Shown: positions 1-11,776 of the stretch, in pieces
Layout: each line of letters begins with the position of its first letter
Position numbering within the stretch: the first letter of the stretch is position 1
Assembly (NCBI RefSeq): GCF_027595985.1
Contig: NC_073305.1
Span: 110,070,035-110,134,034 of the forward strand
Origin: Sorex araneus
Taxonomy: Eukaryota > Chordata > Mammalia > Eulipotyphla > Soricidae
Direction: 5' to 3'
Length of the DNA: 64,000 nucleotides
Notes under the pieces: generated by a model
Told to the model about the DNA's origin: nothing
Database searches by the model: none
Seen by the model: the letters and a program-made list of their open reading frames with translations, nothing else
Made by a program: the position numbers and the translations under genes

Positions 1-240
1 AGACAGCATTCCCCATACTCCCATACTCTCTCTACTTTGGGGCATGATGACTTGCAACACAGACACTGAGAGGTCATCATGTTTGGTCCATTATCTACTT
101 TCGGCATGCATCTCCCATCCCAACTGCTTCCTCCAGTCATCATTTTCTTAGTGATCCCTTCTCTACTCCATCTGCCTTCTCCCTTCCACTCGTGAAGCAG
201 TCTTCCAGCTATGGAGCAAACCCCCTGTATACTGTTACTT
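1..240 (-). mobile_element. L1 3'UTR fragment, cut by window edge
   Basis: The sequence is the reverse complement of the 3'UTR seen in the L1 at 20553-22176: the blocks around GAGAGGTCATCATGTTTGG, CATCTCCCATCCCAACTG and GTGAAGCAGTCTTCCAGCTA align in order. The true 3' end (poly-T on this strand) lies left of the window, and the 5' truncation point is near 240. No coding sequence remains. Confidence 0.75.
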
Positions 241-2548
241 ATGGAAACTGATTCTAACTAGTGGAAATGAGTCATAGTAGGAAACTTTTAAAAAATTATA
301 GATTATCCCATGCCTACTCTGGAATTTGATCTATGAATTTTGCAATCCTCCCTCCCTCCCCCACATCTTTTTTTGGTTTACCAAAGAAAAAGATGCTGTA
401 CTTGAAAGTCAATTCAGAGGATTTCCAATATATTTTACAGTGTGTTGAGAGTTGGTGTCTGAGGAAAAAAGGGTTAATATAAGAATATTTTCATTTATTT
501 GTTTTCAAGAAATTACTGTAGAGTTTTAAAGAATTGGGGATACTGTGTATTTGTTCTACTTTAAAAAATATAAATCAGTCTTTTACATTTAAATATAAAT
601 ATAAGTATATAAGTAGTAATACCTTTTTCAGTTTTTTAAATATAAAAATATTTACATATAAGTTAGTTAAAAATCTCTATCCGACCTTCTAGAAAGACTT
701 CATATTTAACCAGACCTGTCTGAGACCATCCCAATTGACTTGTTTACTAATTAAAGCTATAGGGTACCTCTGAGCCCCTGATGCCTGTGTGATGATAGAT
801 GCCCGTCCTAATTGGTTAGTGCCCGCATGTGACTGTGTTGCTGATTATATAAGTTTATGAAAATATATTACCGTATATTACTGCATACTTTCTGCTCATT
901 ATCTGCACCTTACTCAATGAAGTTAGCTGTCCTGAAAACACAAATAACTACATAAAATATTCTTCCATTTTACCTTTGAATACATTATGTGATTTTTCAA
1001 CATTTATGCATTGAGGTTATACCTAACTGTCCTTTGGGTTAAAAAGCTATGATGTTCTTAGGCAAATAGAAAAAGTCAACTTTTAAACTCAAGCTTTTAT
1101 TTCCCCGTATGCAAAATAAACAGTATCCAAGGAAAAATAAGAGTGCATACAAGCACTCTTTCCTACACCAAGCTCTGTTATCTTGTTAAATCCCCACAAA
1201 ATCCTCTAAATATCATGATTTCTTTATACAGTGTCAATTTAATCCAAAGCTGTACTTCTAATATTACACAGCCGTCAAGCACTAGATTTAGAGGTTATTT
1301 GTTTCATGCATCTTCAAATTATTGTGAAGAAATATTAATGTGCTCATTTTATTTTAGAAAACCAAGACTTTGGTTAGATAAGCAGCTTGTTCAGAACCAA
1401 TACAAATACAGAACATATCTTACGTGACAAATGAAGTTTTCAGTGTTACAATTCAGATTTTCAGAACCTGAAAATATGAATTTGACAATATCAAAACCAC
1501 TCTATTTGAAAAACATGCTCTATTCCAGCTATTGCCTCTATTTCAAGATACTTCTGGGCTTCTGTATGCTTCCATCCCAGTCTCCACTTCTTGTTCCATG
1601 GTGCATCAGAGTCTTATTATCTATCTGTACTTTAGTTATTATCCATGATGGGGATGATGGGGTTCTAAAGGCTGTCGGTGTCACACACACACACATCACT
1701 TGCCCTCTTCTCATTTAAGCAAAACTTATATAAGTTCATGTTTTCAAAAGTCTGAGGATTTTATATTTTTATAAAAGGTGCCATTTTTGGTTGCTTTCAG
1801 CCTTTACAGGACAGAGAAGAAAAGTTCAATGTTTTCAGCAATTCTATGTACTGGGAAAGGAAGCCTGTCTATGAGAGTATGCAAACTCTCATCTTCCCCT
1901 CTCTGGGTAAACAAATTAATCTAATAATGAAAAGACATGCTAACAAGAGAGGGAGTAAGTGAGATTGAAGACCATGGGGTAGAGAAGGACAAAATTGAGG
2001 AGGGAAAAGGAAGGAATAAAGACTCCAAGCAGAGTTTGCCATGGAAGAAGATGGAAAGTTTCCCAGAGTAAAGGAATCTTATTGCAGAAGAAAAACTACT
2101 TCTGGCTGAAAAGTCAGCCTCCCACTGTTAGACTATTTAGCTCAATCCAGTCTCCAGGGGTCCCATCCAAATTCATTTCATTTCTTTGTCAGAATCCTCC
2201 TGTCTTTAGTTACTGGATGTCTATCCTCTTTGAAAGATCACAGGGAACTGCAGCTTGAGTATCCATTTTCCGGGTTACCTTGAGCGTTTAAAACCGATCT
2301 CTTACACTGAAGTAGTTCATCCAAGGATTTAGGATTGAAAACTAATTGGCAAGAGCCATCCTTAGTACTACTGAAAAAGCCAGAAACAAATGGAAAATGC
2401 GAAGCTAATTTTAAATAGAAAAACTATTTTTATAACTGTTAATCCACAATTACCATGTTCTATAGCACTGACAAAAAGTATCTCTACTTCGATTTTTTCC
2501 TTAGAAAATCTACTTTTAAGTAAACTTCACATATGTCAAATAATTTAG
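241..2548. other. AT-rich sequence, no recognised feature
   Basis: There is no SINE, no L1 with a recognisable motif and no coding signature here. The open frames at 1143-1427 and 1431-1718 have low-complexity, unrelated products and no codon bias I would trust. A short CA run lies near 1681-1695. Probably old unique intergenic DNA. Confidence 0.5.
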
Positions 2549-2795
2549 TCACTGTCACTGTCATCCCCTTTGCTCATCGATTTGCTTGAGCAGGCACCAA
2601 TAACGTCTCCATTGTGAGACTTGTTGTTACCATTTTTGGCATAACGAATACACCACAGGTAGCTTGCCAGGCTCTGCTGTGCAGGCGAGATAGTCTCGGT
2701 AGCTTACCAGGCTCTCTTAGAGGGGCAGAGGAATCAAACCCGGTTCTGCCTCGTGCAAGGCAAACACCTTACCCGCTGTACTATCGTTCCAGCCC
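2549..2795 (-). mobile_element. A-type tRNA-SINE (SOR-like, non-poly(A) tail)
   Basis: Full-length copy on the minus strand. The right end carries the tRNA-derived head with a B box (reverse of GGTTTGATTCC), and the left end is the tail of CACTGT repeats. Near-identical flanks, AATAATTTAGT at 2539-2549 and AATAAATTTAGT at 2796-2807, are the target-site duplication. The body has the pair of AGCTTGCCAGGCTCT blocks typical of this subfamily. Confidence 0.88.
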
Positions 2796-3203
2796 AATAA
2801 ATTTAGTAAGTAAAATTTATATGAAATGTAAATCAGTTGTTCAGCACCATCTTCAAATAACAGAATTGTTTGTAGAATTTAGCTATGCAGAATATAATTG
2901 AGAAAATCTCCTTTAACCTCTACATTTTTAAGAGAAAAGCTGGGTCACAAAAGGTCTGAAATTCCTTGCTGTATTCCCTGTTAATTATGATTAATGCTAA
3001 AAATAGAACCTGATCTGAGTTCTGCTTCAATGAGCTGGACTCCCTCATTGTAAAATTTGAAGACAGAGAGGGTTAACAGACAGTGTGAAGCTGTCTTATA
3101 TTAATAATAAATCCACAAGTATAAACATGTGACTACTTTGCAAATTTCTGTTCTCTTTCTTTCTAGCTCTCAGGTTTTGCATTAAGAAATAAAAGCTGTT
3201 CTT

Positions 3204-3373
3204 GGGCTGGAGTGATAGCACAGTGGGTAGGGCATTTACCTTGCATGCAGCCGACCCGGGTTCGATTCCCAACATCCCGTATGGTCCCCTGAGCACTGCC
3301 AGGGGTAATTCCTGAGTACAGAGCCAAGAGTGACCCCTGTGCATTGCCAGGTGTGACCCAAAAAGAAAAAAAA
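3204..3373 (+). mobile_element. B-type tRNA-SINE (SOR-like, poly(A) tail)
   Basis: The tRNA head is at 3204-3270 (A-box region TAGCACAGTGGG, B box GGGTTCGATTCC). It is followed by the B-type body (CCCGTATGGTCCCCTGAGC, GTGACCCCTGTGCATTGCC) and an A-rich tail. Flanks GCTGTTCTT (3195-3203) and GCTATTCTT (3375-3383) form a 9-bp TSD with one mismatch. The poly(A) tail points to L1 mobilisation. Confidence 0.9.
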
Positions 3374-3933
3374 TGCTATTCTTTATATAACTTTACAAAC
3401 ATTAAAAGGGAAATGTGTTGCCTCAAATAAAATACAATCTGTTTCCTAGTCAATTCTCAATGTTCAGAGTTATATATTCTTCTGCCTTGATATTTTTCTC
3501 TCCTATTACTCTGGATAATTGTGTGTTTGCAAATAAAAAAACAAACATACCTACAACAACATTTTTAGATATAGTTTTTTAGTTTCCCCCAAACTACTGG
3601 AATTTTAATAATCTCATCATATCCACATTTAATTTTTCTTTATCCCACACTTGAAAATTGGCTAGTTTTCACTCCAATCCTCTTGCTTCTTCTACTTTGT
3701 TTAAATTTCACTCAAATTTTTCTTCTTTATTTAGTTTTCCTTCTGCTGAATACTCTCCAAATGTGAATGCTACTCAAATGTTTGATTTTTAACCCCTCTT
3801 TTGAGAACAGTCTTCATCTTCTTAATTTAGCTCTTTTTGAGAAGATAACATCACCTTTATGTATTCATTTCCCCAAAATTCATTAGTCTTAACTGCCCTT
3901 ATTCTTCTATTTTGTTGAAATATATCATTAATT

Positions 3934-4182
3934 CACTGTCACTGTCACTGTCATCCAGTTGCTCATCGATTTGCTCAAGCAGGCACCAGTAACATCTCTT
4001 ATTGTAAGACTTGTTACTGGTTTTGGCATATCCAATATGCCACGGGTAGCTTGCCAGGCTCTGCCTTGCGGTCGCAATACTCTCGGTAGCTTGCCAGGCT
4101 CTCCAAGAGGGGCGGAGGAATCGAACATGGGTCGGCCGCGTGAAAGGTGAATGCCCTACTGGCTGTGCTATCACTCCAGCCC
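3934..4182 (-). mobile_element. A-type tRNA-SINE with 12-bp TSD
   Basis: Complete antisense copy: a CACTGTCACTGTCACTG tail at the left and the tRNA head at the right. The perfect duplication ATATCATTAATT occurs at 3922-3933 and 4183-4194. The tail is a short tandem repeat rather than poly(A). Confidence 0.92.
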
Positions 4183-4673
4183 ATATCATTAATTATATAA
4201 TTTAAACTGTCTTCTATTTAAATTCAAATATTGTATAATATTTGTTCAAAGTACTGTGCTAGGCTCAGTGTGTCTCAGAAAATGAATAATTAGTTACTTG
4301 TCAAGTCCAAATGTCTTTTTTAGAAAAGAAACAAATGGAGTTGATACAGTGTCTAGAGGAGTATTTGAGAAGTGATCTTATGTAAAAAGTTTCAGCATAT
4401 AAGTCCTAGTGTAATAGCTGAAATTATCTTACCTTCACTTTTATTGACAAAAAAATTACTTGACCTTTTGCCTTCAAACATAATGGTAAAAATTTCAAAC
4501 AAAAGCAATTAAATAATATATGCCACTATTTTAAACCATGATTAAATGTAGTTGTGGCATGCTGACACCATTTTCCCTGATATGATGCACTAAGCTGGGC
4601 ACAATCAGACTTTTCAAAAGCATTAAGGCCATGAAAAACAAACACTGGAGAATATCCTGTGAGTGGGGAAAGT

Positions 4674-5405
4674 TCATCATCATCATCATCATCACTGTCA
4701 TCCCATTGATCATTGATTTTCTCAGGCGGTCTCAGTACCGTCTCCATTCGTCCTAGCCCTGAGATTTTAGAAGCCTCTTTTTACTCGTCCTTCTCAATTG
4801 TGCTGCATGGAGGCTCTTTCAGGGTCAGGGGAATGAGACCCATCATTGTTACTGGTTTTGACACCAGGGGGAGCTTGTCAACCTCTCCCATGTGGGCAGG
4901 AAACTCTTGGTAGCTTGCCAGGTTCTCTGAGAGGGAGAATTAGGCTATAAAATGTCTTCCGGGAGCTTGGTCTTATAGTCTCTGCCGTTGGTGGGATTAA
5001 ATGGCTCCCAGGACAGTTTCTGGCTGTGACTACCTAGCTACTAGAAAATGGGGGATCTGAGCGGAAGAGGCCCAGTTCTGATCCAAGCAGGCTTGGAGGT
5101 CTCAGCCCCGGGTCCCACACACCTGGTTTCCTCTGCTGGTTCCTTCATGCGTGAGGTTTGTCCGAACGTGTGGAGAGGGGTCTTGAGCATGTACCAGAGG
5201 TCTTCGGCTGCAGGGCCTTGGCTGGGGGCGAAGAGGAAAACTCAACCCATCTCCTCCAAGGGACCCGGGTAAAGACAGCCAGGCGTGGGGGCAAGAGACT
5301 TTGCGTCGCTCTCTTCTGGGAGCTTGGTCTTATAGTCTTTGGATGTTGGCTGTTGGTGGGATTACACAGTGCTGGGGACAGAGTCTCTTGCCTCTTGGAG
5401 ACATA
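4674..5405 (-). mobile_element. Long composite repeat, (ATG)n tail, two 5' direct-repeat units
   Basis: On the minus strand this about 730-bp element starts with a GC-rich 5' region containing a direct repeat: GGGAGCTTGGTCTTATAGTC occurs at 4961 and again at 5318. It continues into a 3' region shared with the short SINE-tail elements (GAGATTTTAGAAGCCTC, TTTCAGGGTCAGGGGAATG) and ends in ATGATG repeats (4674-4695 on plus). Related copies lie near 24.9, 36.0, 40.3 and 61.7 kb. It has no tRNA head and no ORF that I recognise. Affiliation with an RTE-type LINE is inferred from the tail. Confidence 0.75.
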
Positions 5406-6349
5406 AATAAATTAAATATCTGGGTGGAGAAATGGTCCTGAATTATCAAGATGAGCTCAATATAATCATGAGTACTTATAAAAGGGCAGCAATACGATCA
5501 AATGCAAATTAAAGAAATGAAACAAAGGTCACAAACGTTATGGTAACACGTTTGAAGATGGAGGAAGAGCCCATAAAAAGAAATGCAGATGGGTTTTAGG
5601 AGCTGGGATAAGGAAATAGATTAGTCTCAGAAGCTTACAGGAAGAATATAACCCTATCTGCATCTTTATTTCAGATTTTTTTTAATCATTAGAGCTTTAA
5701 CATAATACATCAGTATTACAGCAAACCACTAAGTTTATGACAATTAGTTACAGCAGCTGAAGGAAACTAGTTCATCGTCTGTTACTTTACTTTGGACCCA
5801 TTTCAGATTCACCTCCATTTGAACTACTATATAATTTTGTACTTGTGCTCGCTCTTCACTTCTGTCCTCTATTCCTCCATTCCACAAAATGATGATAGAT
5901 TAACCTTTCGCAAGACCAGGATGAAATATGTTATTTTTTTTCTGAACCAAAGCTTGTAAAAGTCCAGTCCCCAGTGCCTGCTAAAAACATTCTTACCTCC
6001 TATCCTGACATTAAACAATCTAGCCCTAATGTGAAATTCCAACTCGGTGTGGATGTCTTTGCAGTACTATATTTTCAACAAGGCAAATGGACTTATTCAC
6101 ATTCCCTAGGGTCTCCCTCCTGAATTTCAGAAAACCACTATTAAATAATATCCAAGTCATGTCGCTACTCTTTTATATCCCAGTCTCCTAGTTCACATGA
6201 TTTTGCTCTTCACTGAATTTCTACAGTTTTCGTTGCATGTGCTTCAACGCCTTCATGTTATCTGTTGTTAGTGCCCAGGCCAGAATTAAATGGTTCTCTG
6301 AGCTTACACCAGTTATCATGTCTGAAAATTAAAATATTAAAAAAAAACT
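5406..6349. other. No recognised feature
   Basis: AT-rich sequence with scattered A runs. I see no SINE, L1 3'UTR or coding pattern between the composite repeat and the next SINE. Confidence 0.45.
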
Positions 6350-6604
6350 GTAGCACTGTCACTGTAGCACTGTCACCCCATTGTTCATTGATTTGCTCAA
6401 GCGGCACCAGTAACATCTCCATTGTTAGACTTGTTGTTACTGTTTTGGCATATTGAATACGCCATGGGTAGCTTGCCAGGTTCTGCTGTGCGGGCAGGAT
6501 ACTCTTGGTAGCTTGCTGGGCTGTCTGAGAGGGACGAAGGAGTCGAACCCAGGTTGGCCTCGTGCAAGGCAAATGACCTACCTGCTGTGTAATTGCTCCA
6601 GTCT
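6350..6604 (-). mobile_element. A-type tRNA-SINE
   Basis: Antisense full-length copy with GTAGCACTGTCACTGTAGC tail repeats on the left and the tRNA head on the right (CTCGTGCAAGGCAAATGACC). Both flanks carry a TTAAAATA(TT)AAAAAAACT motif (about 6329-6349 and 6605-6620), consistent with a TSD in A-rich target DNA. Confidence 0.88.
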
Positions 6605-6928
6605 TAAAATAAAAAAACTAATGGACACAATTGCTATTAGACTTGCTTCAGAGTTTTTAAGTTTGTGGAAATATTGTAAAGACTCAAAACAATGAAAGTG
6701 TAGAAAATAGAATTCAGAAACCAGAAAAAAAATCAATCAAAATATGTATTCTTTATAATATAATTTAATGGCTAAATGTGTGGTCATTTTTAAATTCTGG
6801 ATCTTTCCCTTCACATTTTTATTACCATAGCTAAAATTTTGATAGATTAAATCAAAATAAAAGTCTTTACTCAAAATATCATAACCAAAGCTTCTGATCA
6901 CAGCTTTTGGTTTCACAAATAAATTTTC

Positions 6929-7745
6929 TTTTTTTATTTTTATTTTTATTATTATTGTTTTTTAGTGAATCACCATGAGTTACAGTTACAAACTTATGAG
7001 TTTTCATGATTGCATTTTGTTTACATCTCTCCACCAGTGCCCAGTCCCCTCCACCAATATTCCCAGTATGCCTCCCACCCTCCCACCACATGTCCCCCAC
7101 CCCACCCCACCCCTGTGGCAGGGGATTCCCTCTTGATTTCTCTTTCCCCTTGGGTTCTGTGGTTTGCAACAGAGGTACTGCGTGGCCATCGTGTTTGGTC
7201 TGTATTCTATTTTCAGAGTGCATCTCCCATCCCGTGCAGGTCCTCAAACCACACTTTACCTGGTATTCCCTTCTCTGTGTGAGCTGCCCCTTCCTCCAGC
7301 GTGTGAGGCCAGCTTCCAAGCCGTGGAGCCAACTTCCTGGTACTTATCTCTACTATTCTTGGGTCAGATTATCTATGTAGGCCCTTTCTTCCTTCCTGAG
7401 GAATGCTTGCAAAGCTATAAATTTTCCTCTTAACACAGCTTTAACTGCGTCCCATGGTTCTTGGTAGCTCGTGTCTTCATTCTCATTTGTTTCCAAGTAC
7501 CTTTTGATTTCATCCTTGACTTTCTTCCTGACCCATTCACTGTTCAACATTGAGTTGTTTAATTTCCAGGTGTTTGATTTGGTTCTCCTCGTCTGTATGT
7601 GATTAACTTCTATCTTCAGCGCATCGTGGTCTGAAAAAATAGTTGATACCATTTCTATCTTCTTGATTCTATTCAGGTATGTTTTGTGAGCCAGCACATG
7701 GTCTATTTGGGAAAATGTTCTGTGGGCACTGGAAAAGAATGTGTA
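6929..7745 (-). mobile_element. Internally deleted L1: 3'UTR joined to ORF2 endonuclease fragment
   Basis: An 817-bp insertion flanked by a perfect 16-bp duplication, TCACAAATAAATTTTC, at 6913-6928 and 7746-7761. Minus-strand reading from the 5' end: 7697 to about 7374 encodes the C-terminal part of an L1 ORF2 endonuclease domain ([10 protein letters not shown] with the conserved SDH motif, [21 protein letters not shown]), then the frame ends. The 3'UTR follows directly (about 7370-6985) and ends in an A/T-rich poly(A) tail. Reverse transcriptase and the C-terminal domain are absent. Because both parts have the same orientation this is an internal deletion, not a 5' inversion. The perfect TSD indicates a fairly young, trans-mobilised copy. 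Confidence 0.88.
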
Positions 7746-7761
7746 TCACAAATAAATTTTC

Positions 7762-9140
7762 ATACCAAAAGAGAATGTTCTCACACAAACTGTGGTTCCC
7801 ATTATAAATTTCTAAATTGGCATTCGGTTTCATACATCAGTATTTTGTAAGTTTGGTTATTAAGACAATCAAGCCTGGAATTTAAAAAAAAGTAAGCGAT
7901 GGAACTGAAACAACTTGCTGCATTATTCTGGCCTGCTAAAACAACTTTCACCGTTTGTATCTAAATTATCTAGGCCAATGTCTGTAACGATCAAATTCAC
8001 CAGGATATTATTCAATTTTTCATTGTAATTTACATAGTTAGCCTTCTTGTACACCTGGCATTATCTCTGGAAAGGCTGGACAGCTGTTCTATTAGAAACA
8101 ATAACATATGTGAACCTTAAATCATTTCATGTTTTAGAAAGATGACAATAACATGATATGCAAGCATTAGACTGGAAATTTCTTTTGGACAATGCTTGTT
8201 GAAAATACAGAAGAAGAACAGAGAACCACATAATAGTGTTATGTGGCTTAAACTTCAGTTAGAAACCAGTGTCACTCCCAGAGAAACTTGACCATCTTGT
8301 TTCTGAGTGTCAGAACTCATGCTATTATAGCATATACCTTGGATCCCCCAACATTTTTTTCTAAATGAAACTGAAGAGTAAAGAAAAGATTCTTAATCTG
8401 ACTCATTATTCTCTTTGCATTCTTCAAATAACAGTCACATCAATGTGTCTTGATGAAAATTCTATATTTTCTCATTCAGATTCTATGAAAAACTATTGTA
8501 GAATTATTAAAAATCCCAAATACCAACATGTGGATTTAGCAAACTATGTGGGTATGTGTACAAATGTCTATCCTGTGATATTTTCTCATTGCATTATAGT
8601 AGCATGCTACTTTCATAGTACAGTATAAAATTGCACTCCTAAAATTCAATCTTTAGAAAGAAGAGTGATCAACTTGGAAACTCTCAGATGAGTAGACATT
8701 TAGAGACTGTTGGGAGTGACAAATTCAACAAGTTCTCCAGCTGACCTTTAAATTATTTTGATGAAGAAAAAGGGCAGCTCACTTGAGTAAGAAAAAGAAG
8801 TGCTCAACTAAGTGAAAATATTTGGCAAGCACTAGGCAAACACCTGTCACAGAGCTTCTTTTACTTCTGCTACATTGGGATTTGAAAGCAAAAGATCTCT
8901 GTTAAATCCAAATATTCCAGCTATGGAAAACCTTCACACATTGTCACAGGATCCTTCCAAAATCTTGCCTAAAACTCTCAATGATGACATATGTTATATT
9001 CTTGCTCAAAAGTTATCAGTAGATTTCTGTCATCTCTGGTACGGAACGCTAGGTCGTAGTAACATAGTCATTCACATTTTGAACTTGACATATATTTTTT
9101 TGTATCTTATTTTTAAAGATTTTTTAAATGAAATTTTGTT
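7762..9140. other. No recognised feature
   Basis: AT-rich, apparently unique sequence. Open frames at 8365-8628 and 8875-9276 show no family resemblance, and the second runs into the SINE at 9141. Confidence 0.45.
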
Positions 9141-9402
9141 GGGCTGGAGCGATAGCACAGAGGGTAGGGCATTTGCCTTGCATGTGGCTGATCTGGGTTT
9201 GATTCCTCCATTCTTCTTGGAGAGCCCGGCAAGCTACAAAGAGTATCTGCCCGCATGGCAGAGCCTGACAAACTAACCAGCTATCCATGGCATATTCAAT
9301 ATGCCAAAAACAGTAACAACAAGTCTCACAATGGAGACGTTACTGGTGCCCACTAGAGCAAATCGATGAACAACTGGGTGACAGTGCTACAGTGCAGTGC
9401 TA
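9141..9402 (+). mobile_element. A-type tRNA-SINE
   Basis: Sense copy starting GGGCTGGAGCGATAGCACAG, with a diverged B box (GGGTTTGATTCC), the A-type body, the conserved GGAGACGTTACTGGTGCCC block, and a tail of GTGCTACAGTGCAGTGCTA. No poly(A). Confidence 0.88.
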
Positions 9403-9513
9403 TAAAAGTAATACAAGAAGTGTAAATATTGAAAAACAGAAATAAACATTATTATTTATATATTATTTTCCTGTAAAATATAATGAAATTTTATATCTAT
9501 AATATGTGTGATT

Positions 9514-9690
9514 TTTTTTTATTTTTGCTTTTTGGGTCACACCTGGCGATGCACAGGGGTTACTCCTGGCTCTGCACTCAGGAATTACCCCTGGCCGTGC
9601 TCAGGGGACCATATGGGATGCTGGGATTTGAACCCGGGTCGGCCGCGTGCAAGGCAAACGCCCTACCCGCTGTGCTATCTCTCCAGCCCC
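9514..9690 (-). mobile_element. B-type tRNA-SINE with TSD
   Basis: Antisense copy close to consensus, with a T-rich left end (the poly(A) tail), GGGTCACACCTGGCGATGC, and an intact head at the right. Flanks TATAATATGTGTGATTT (from 9498) and TATAATATATGTGATTT (from 9691) form the TSD. Confidence 0.9.
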
Positions 9691-9915
9691 TATAATATAT
9701 GTGATTTTAATTGAATTAATTTTAATTTAGTTCTATTTGTAATACATATAATTTTATTTATAATTATTTACAATTATAAAGTATGACTACAATTTATATT
9801 TATTATAAATACATCATGATTATTATACATATGACTTTAATAAATCAAATTAATTTTAAATTAAAACCTAATTTTATTTATATTACTTTTAATTTTCTTT
9901 TTATTTATATTATAT

Positions 9916-10162
9916 GGGCTGGAGTTATAGCAGAGAAAGTAGGGCATTTACCTTGCATGTGGCCAACCCAGGTTCGATTCCTCCGGCCCTCTCAGAGAGG
10001 CCGGCAAGCTACTGAGAGTATCCCGCCCGCACAGCAGAGCCTGACAAGCTACCTATGGCGTATTTGATATGCCCAAAACAGTAACAACAAGTCTCACAAT
10101 GGAGATGTTACTGTGCCTACTCGAGCAAATCAATGAACAATGGGACAATAGTGCTACAGTGG
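9916..10162 (+). mobile_element. A-type tRNA-SINE
   Basis: Sense copy: GGGCTGGAGTTATAGCAGAG head, intact GGTTCGATTCC B box, A-type body, and a short tail (AATAGTGCTACAGTGG). TATATTATAT on both sides is a plausible TSD in AT-rich target. Confidence 0.87.
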
Positions 10163-10539
10163 TATATTATATTTCTTATAGTTGATTTTTATTATAAGTC
10201 TATGCACTCTCCCCAGGTTCTTTTCTCCATCTTTTTCCCATCAGTCCTTTCCTCTAAGGATATTCACAGAGTATTTTCACACATGCACATCTAACAACCC
10301 ACTACTTCGAAGTTCCTAAGGGGTTATAATAATGCCACTACCATGCTTAAGCTATCGGACCTAGCTACAGGAAGATAATGCTTTTTATGCTATCCCACTA
10401 GTTTTTATTTTCTCCCATTTTATTCAAGGATATTTATTGCTTTGAGATACAGATATTAGAACAAAAATCAGGAAAGGAATACTGTTACCTGCAATTTATG
10501 ATAAAATCATGTAATTTTCTGTCAGCTGTTTTGAACTGG

Positions 10540-11060
10540 ATGATATATTGAGCATAGGAATTTTGAAGAAAGACAAACACAGGATGATCTCACTTATTTG
10601 TGATATATAGAATAACCAGAAGAAATGTAATGTAGTAAAGGGAGTATGCCTAGATCACCCTTTCCCCAGAGTTTAGGGAGAAGGACAGAGAAGAAAAAAA
10701 CCACTGGAGGAGGCTTTGGTGTTAGGGGGTAGGGGTTAGGAAGAAGAGAAAGGGAAGTAATGGGGGTACATGAAGGAACATTGGCCAGGGTTTCCTGCGT
10801 ACTGTAGGACATTGGCATAGCTATATATCCAAAGCACAGATTCAACAACACTGAAATAATGAGATCTAAAGAACTACTGAATTTGTAATGTGCCTGTCAA
10901 GATGGCAGGCAGTAGGTGGGGTGGGATGGAATATGGGAACCCTGGTAGGAGGAAGTAGATAATAGTGGTGGGATTGTGTTGAAATATTTTATGCCTAAAA
11001 CTCAACTATCAATAACTTTGTAAATCACCATTCTTTAATTAAATTAGAATTTATTTTAAA
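10540..11060 (+). mobile_element. Old L1 3' end
   Basis: It contains the end-of-ORF2 and 3'UTR motifs of an older L1 subfamily seen again near 24.0-24.5 and 60.0-60.4 kb: GACAAACACAGGATGATCTC, GTCAAGATGGCAGGC, ATGCCTAAAACTCAACTATC. It ends in A/T-rich sequence at about 11060. ORF2 reading is not open. Confidence 0.72.
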
Positions 11061-11070
11061 AAGGAAGGAA

Positions 11071-11344
11071 ATCACTGTATCACTGTCATCCCGTTGTTCA
11101 TCGATTTGCTCGAGCGGGTGCTAATAATGTCTCCATTCATCCTAGCCCTGAGATTTTAGCAGCCTCTCTTTACTCGTCCTTCCAAATGGTGCTGCATTGG
11201 AGGCTCTTTCATAGTCAGGGGAATGAGACTCATGATTGTTACTGTTTTTGGTATATCGAATACACTATGGGGAGCTTGCCAGGCTCTGACATGTGGGCAA
11301 GATACTCTCGGTAGCTTACCAGGTTCTCCAAGAGAGAAAACTAG
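11071..11344 (-). mobile_element. SINE-tail element without tRNA head
   Basis: The left end has the shared tail (ATCACTGTATCACTGTCATC) and the conserved 3' block. The body contains CCTAGCCCTGAGATTTTAGC and AGTCAGGGGAATGAGACTC, as in the long composite repeats. It stops after the CTCCAAGAGAGA block and lacks the tRNA head, so it is 5'-truncated or headless. Confidence 0.75.
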
Positions 11345-11729
11345 ACAAAAAGAAAGGAAAAGATTGTGATTATTTGTATTTTTGATTCTGATTAACAGGA
11401 AATCTTAACAGAAAGTTCAGATGCAAGAACACTCGAGAGGAAATGATAGAGAGGAATATAGAAAAAATCTTTATAGAGCCAAGGGGAACAGACAGAGGAC
11501 ACTGATTAGGACCAGTGTTTTGAAAGTAAAAGACTAGGCTGTCAACACAGAAATATTTTTGCCTTCATCTCTGTGCAACCAAGGTTAATGGGAGGACCCC
11601 TCAAATGACTGATCACTCATTCTCTAAAACCATGTTTCTGAAACTTTTACTGACTATATCACTCTTAACACCCTTTTTTCCTTCTGAGGCTCTGACCTAC
11701 CAGTTAGTCTTATGCTGTGACTCCACATT

Positions 11730-11730
<1 letters not shown>
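11345..11730. other. No recognised feature
   Basis: Unique-looking AT-rich sequence between a SINE-tail element and a microsatellite. Confidence 0.4.
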
Positions 11731-11761
<31 letters not shown>

Positions 11762-11776
11762 AGAGAGAGAGAGAGT
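11731..11776. repeat. (TG)n(GA)n compound microsatellite
   Basis: About 30 bases of TG repeat with one TTTG interruption pass directly into about 15 bases of GA repeat. The frames that cross it (11605-11998) are not considered coding. Confidence 0.95.
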
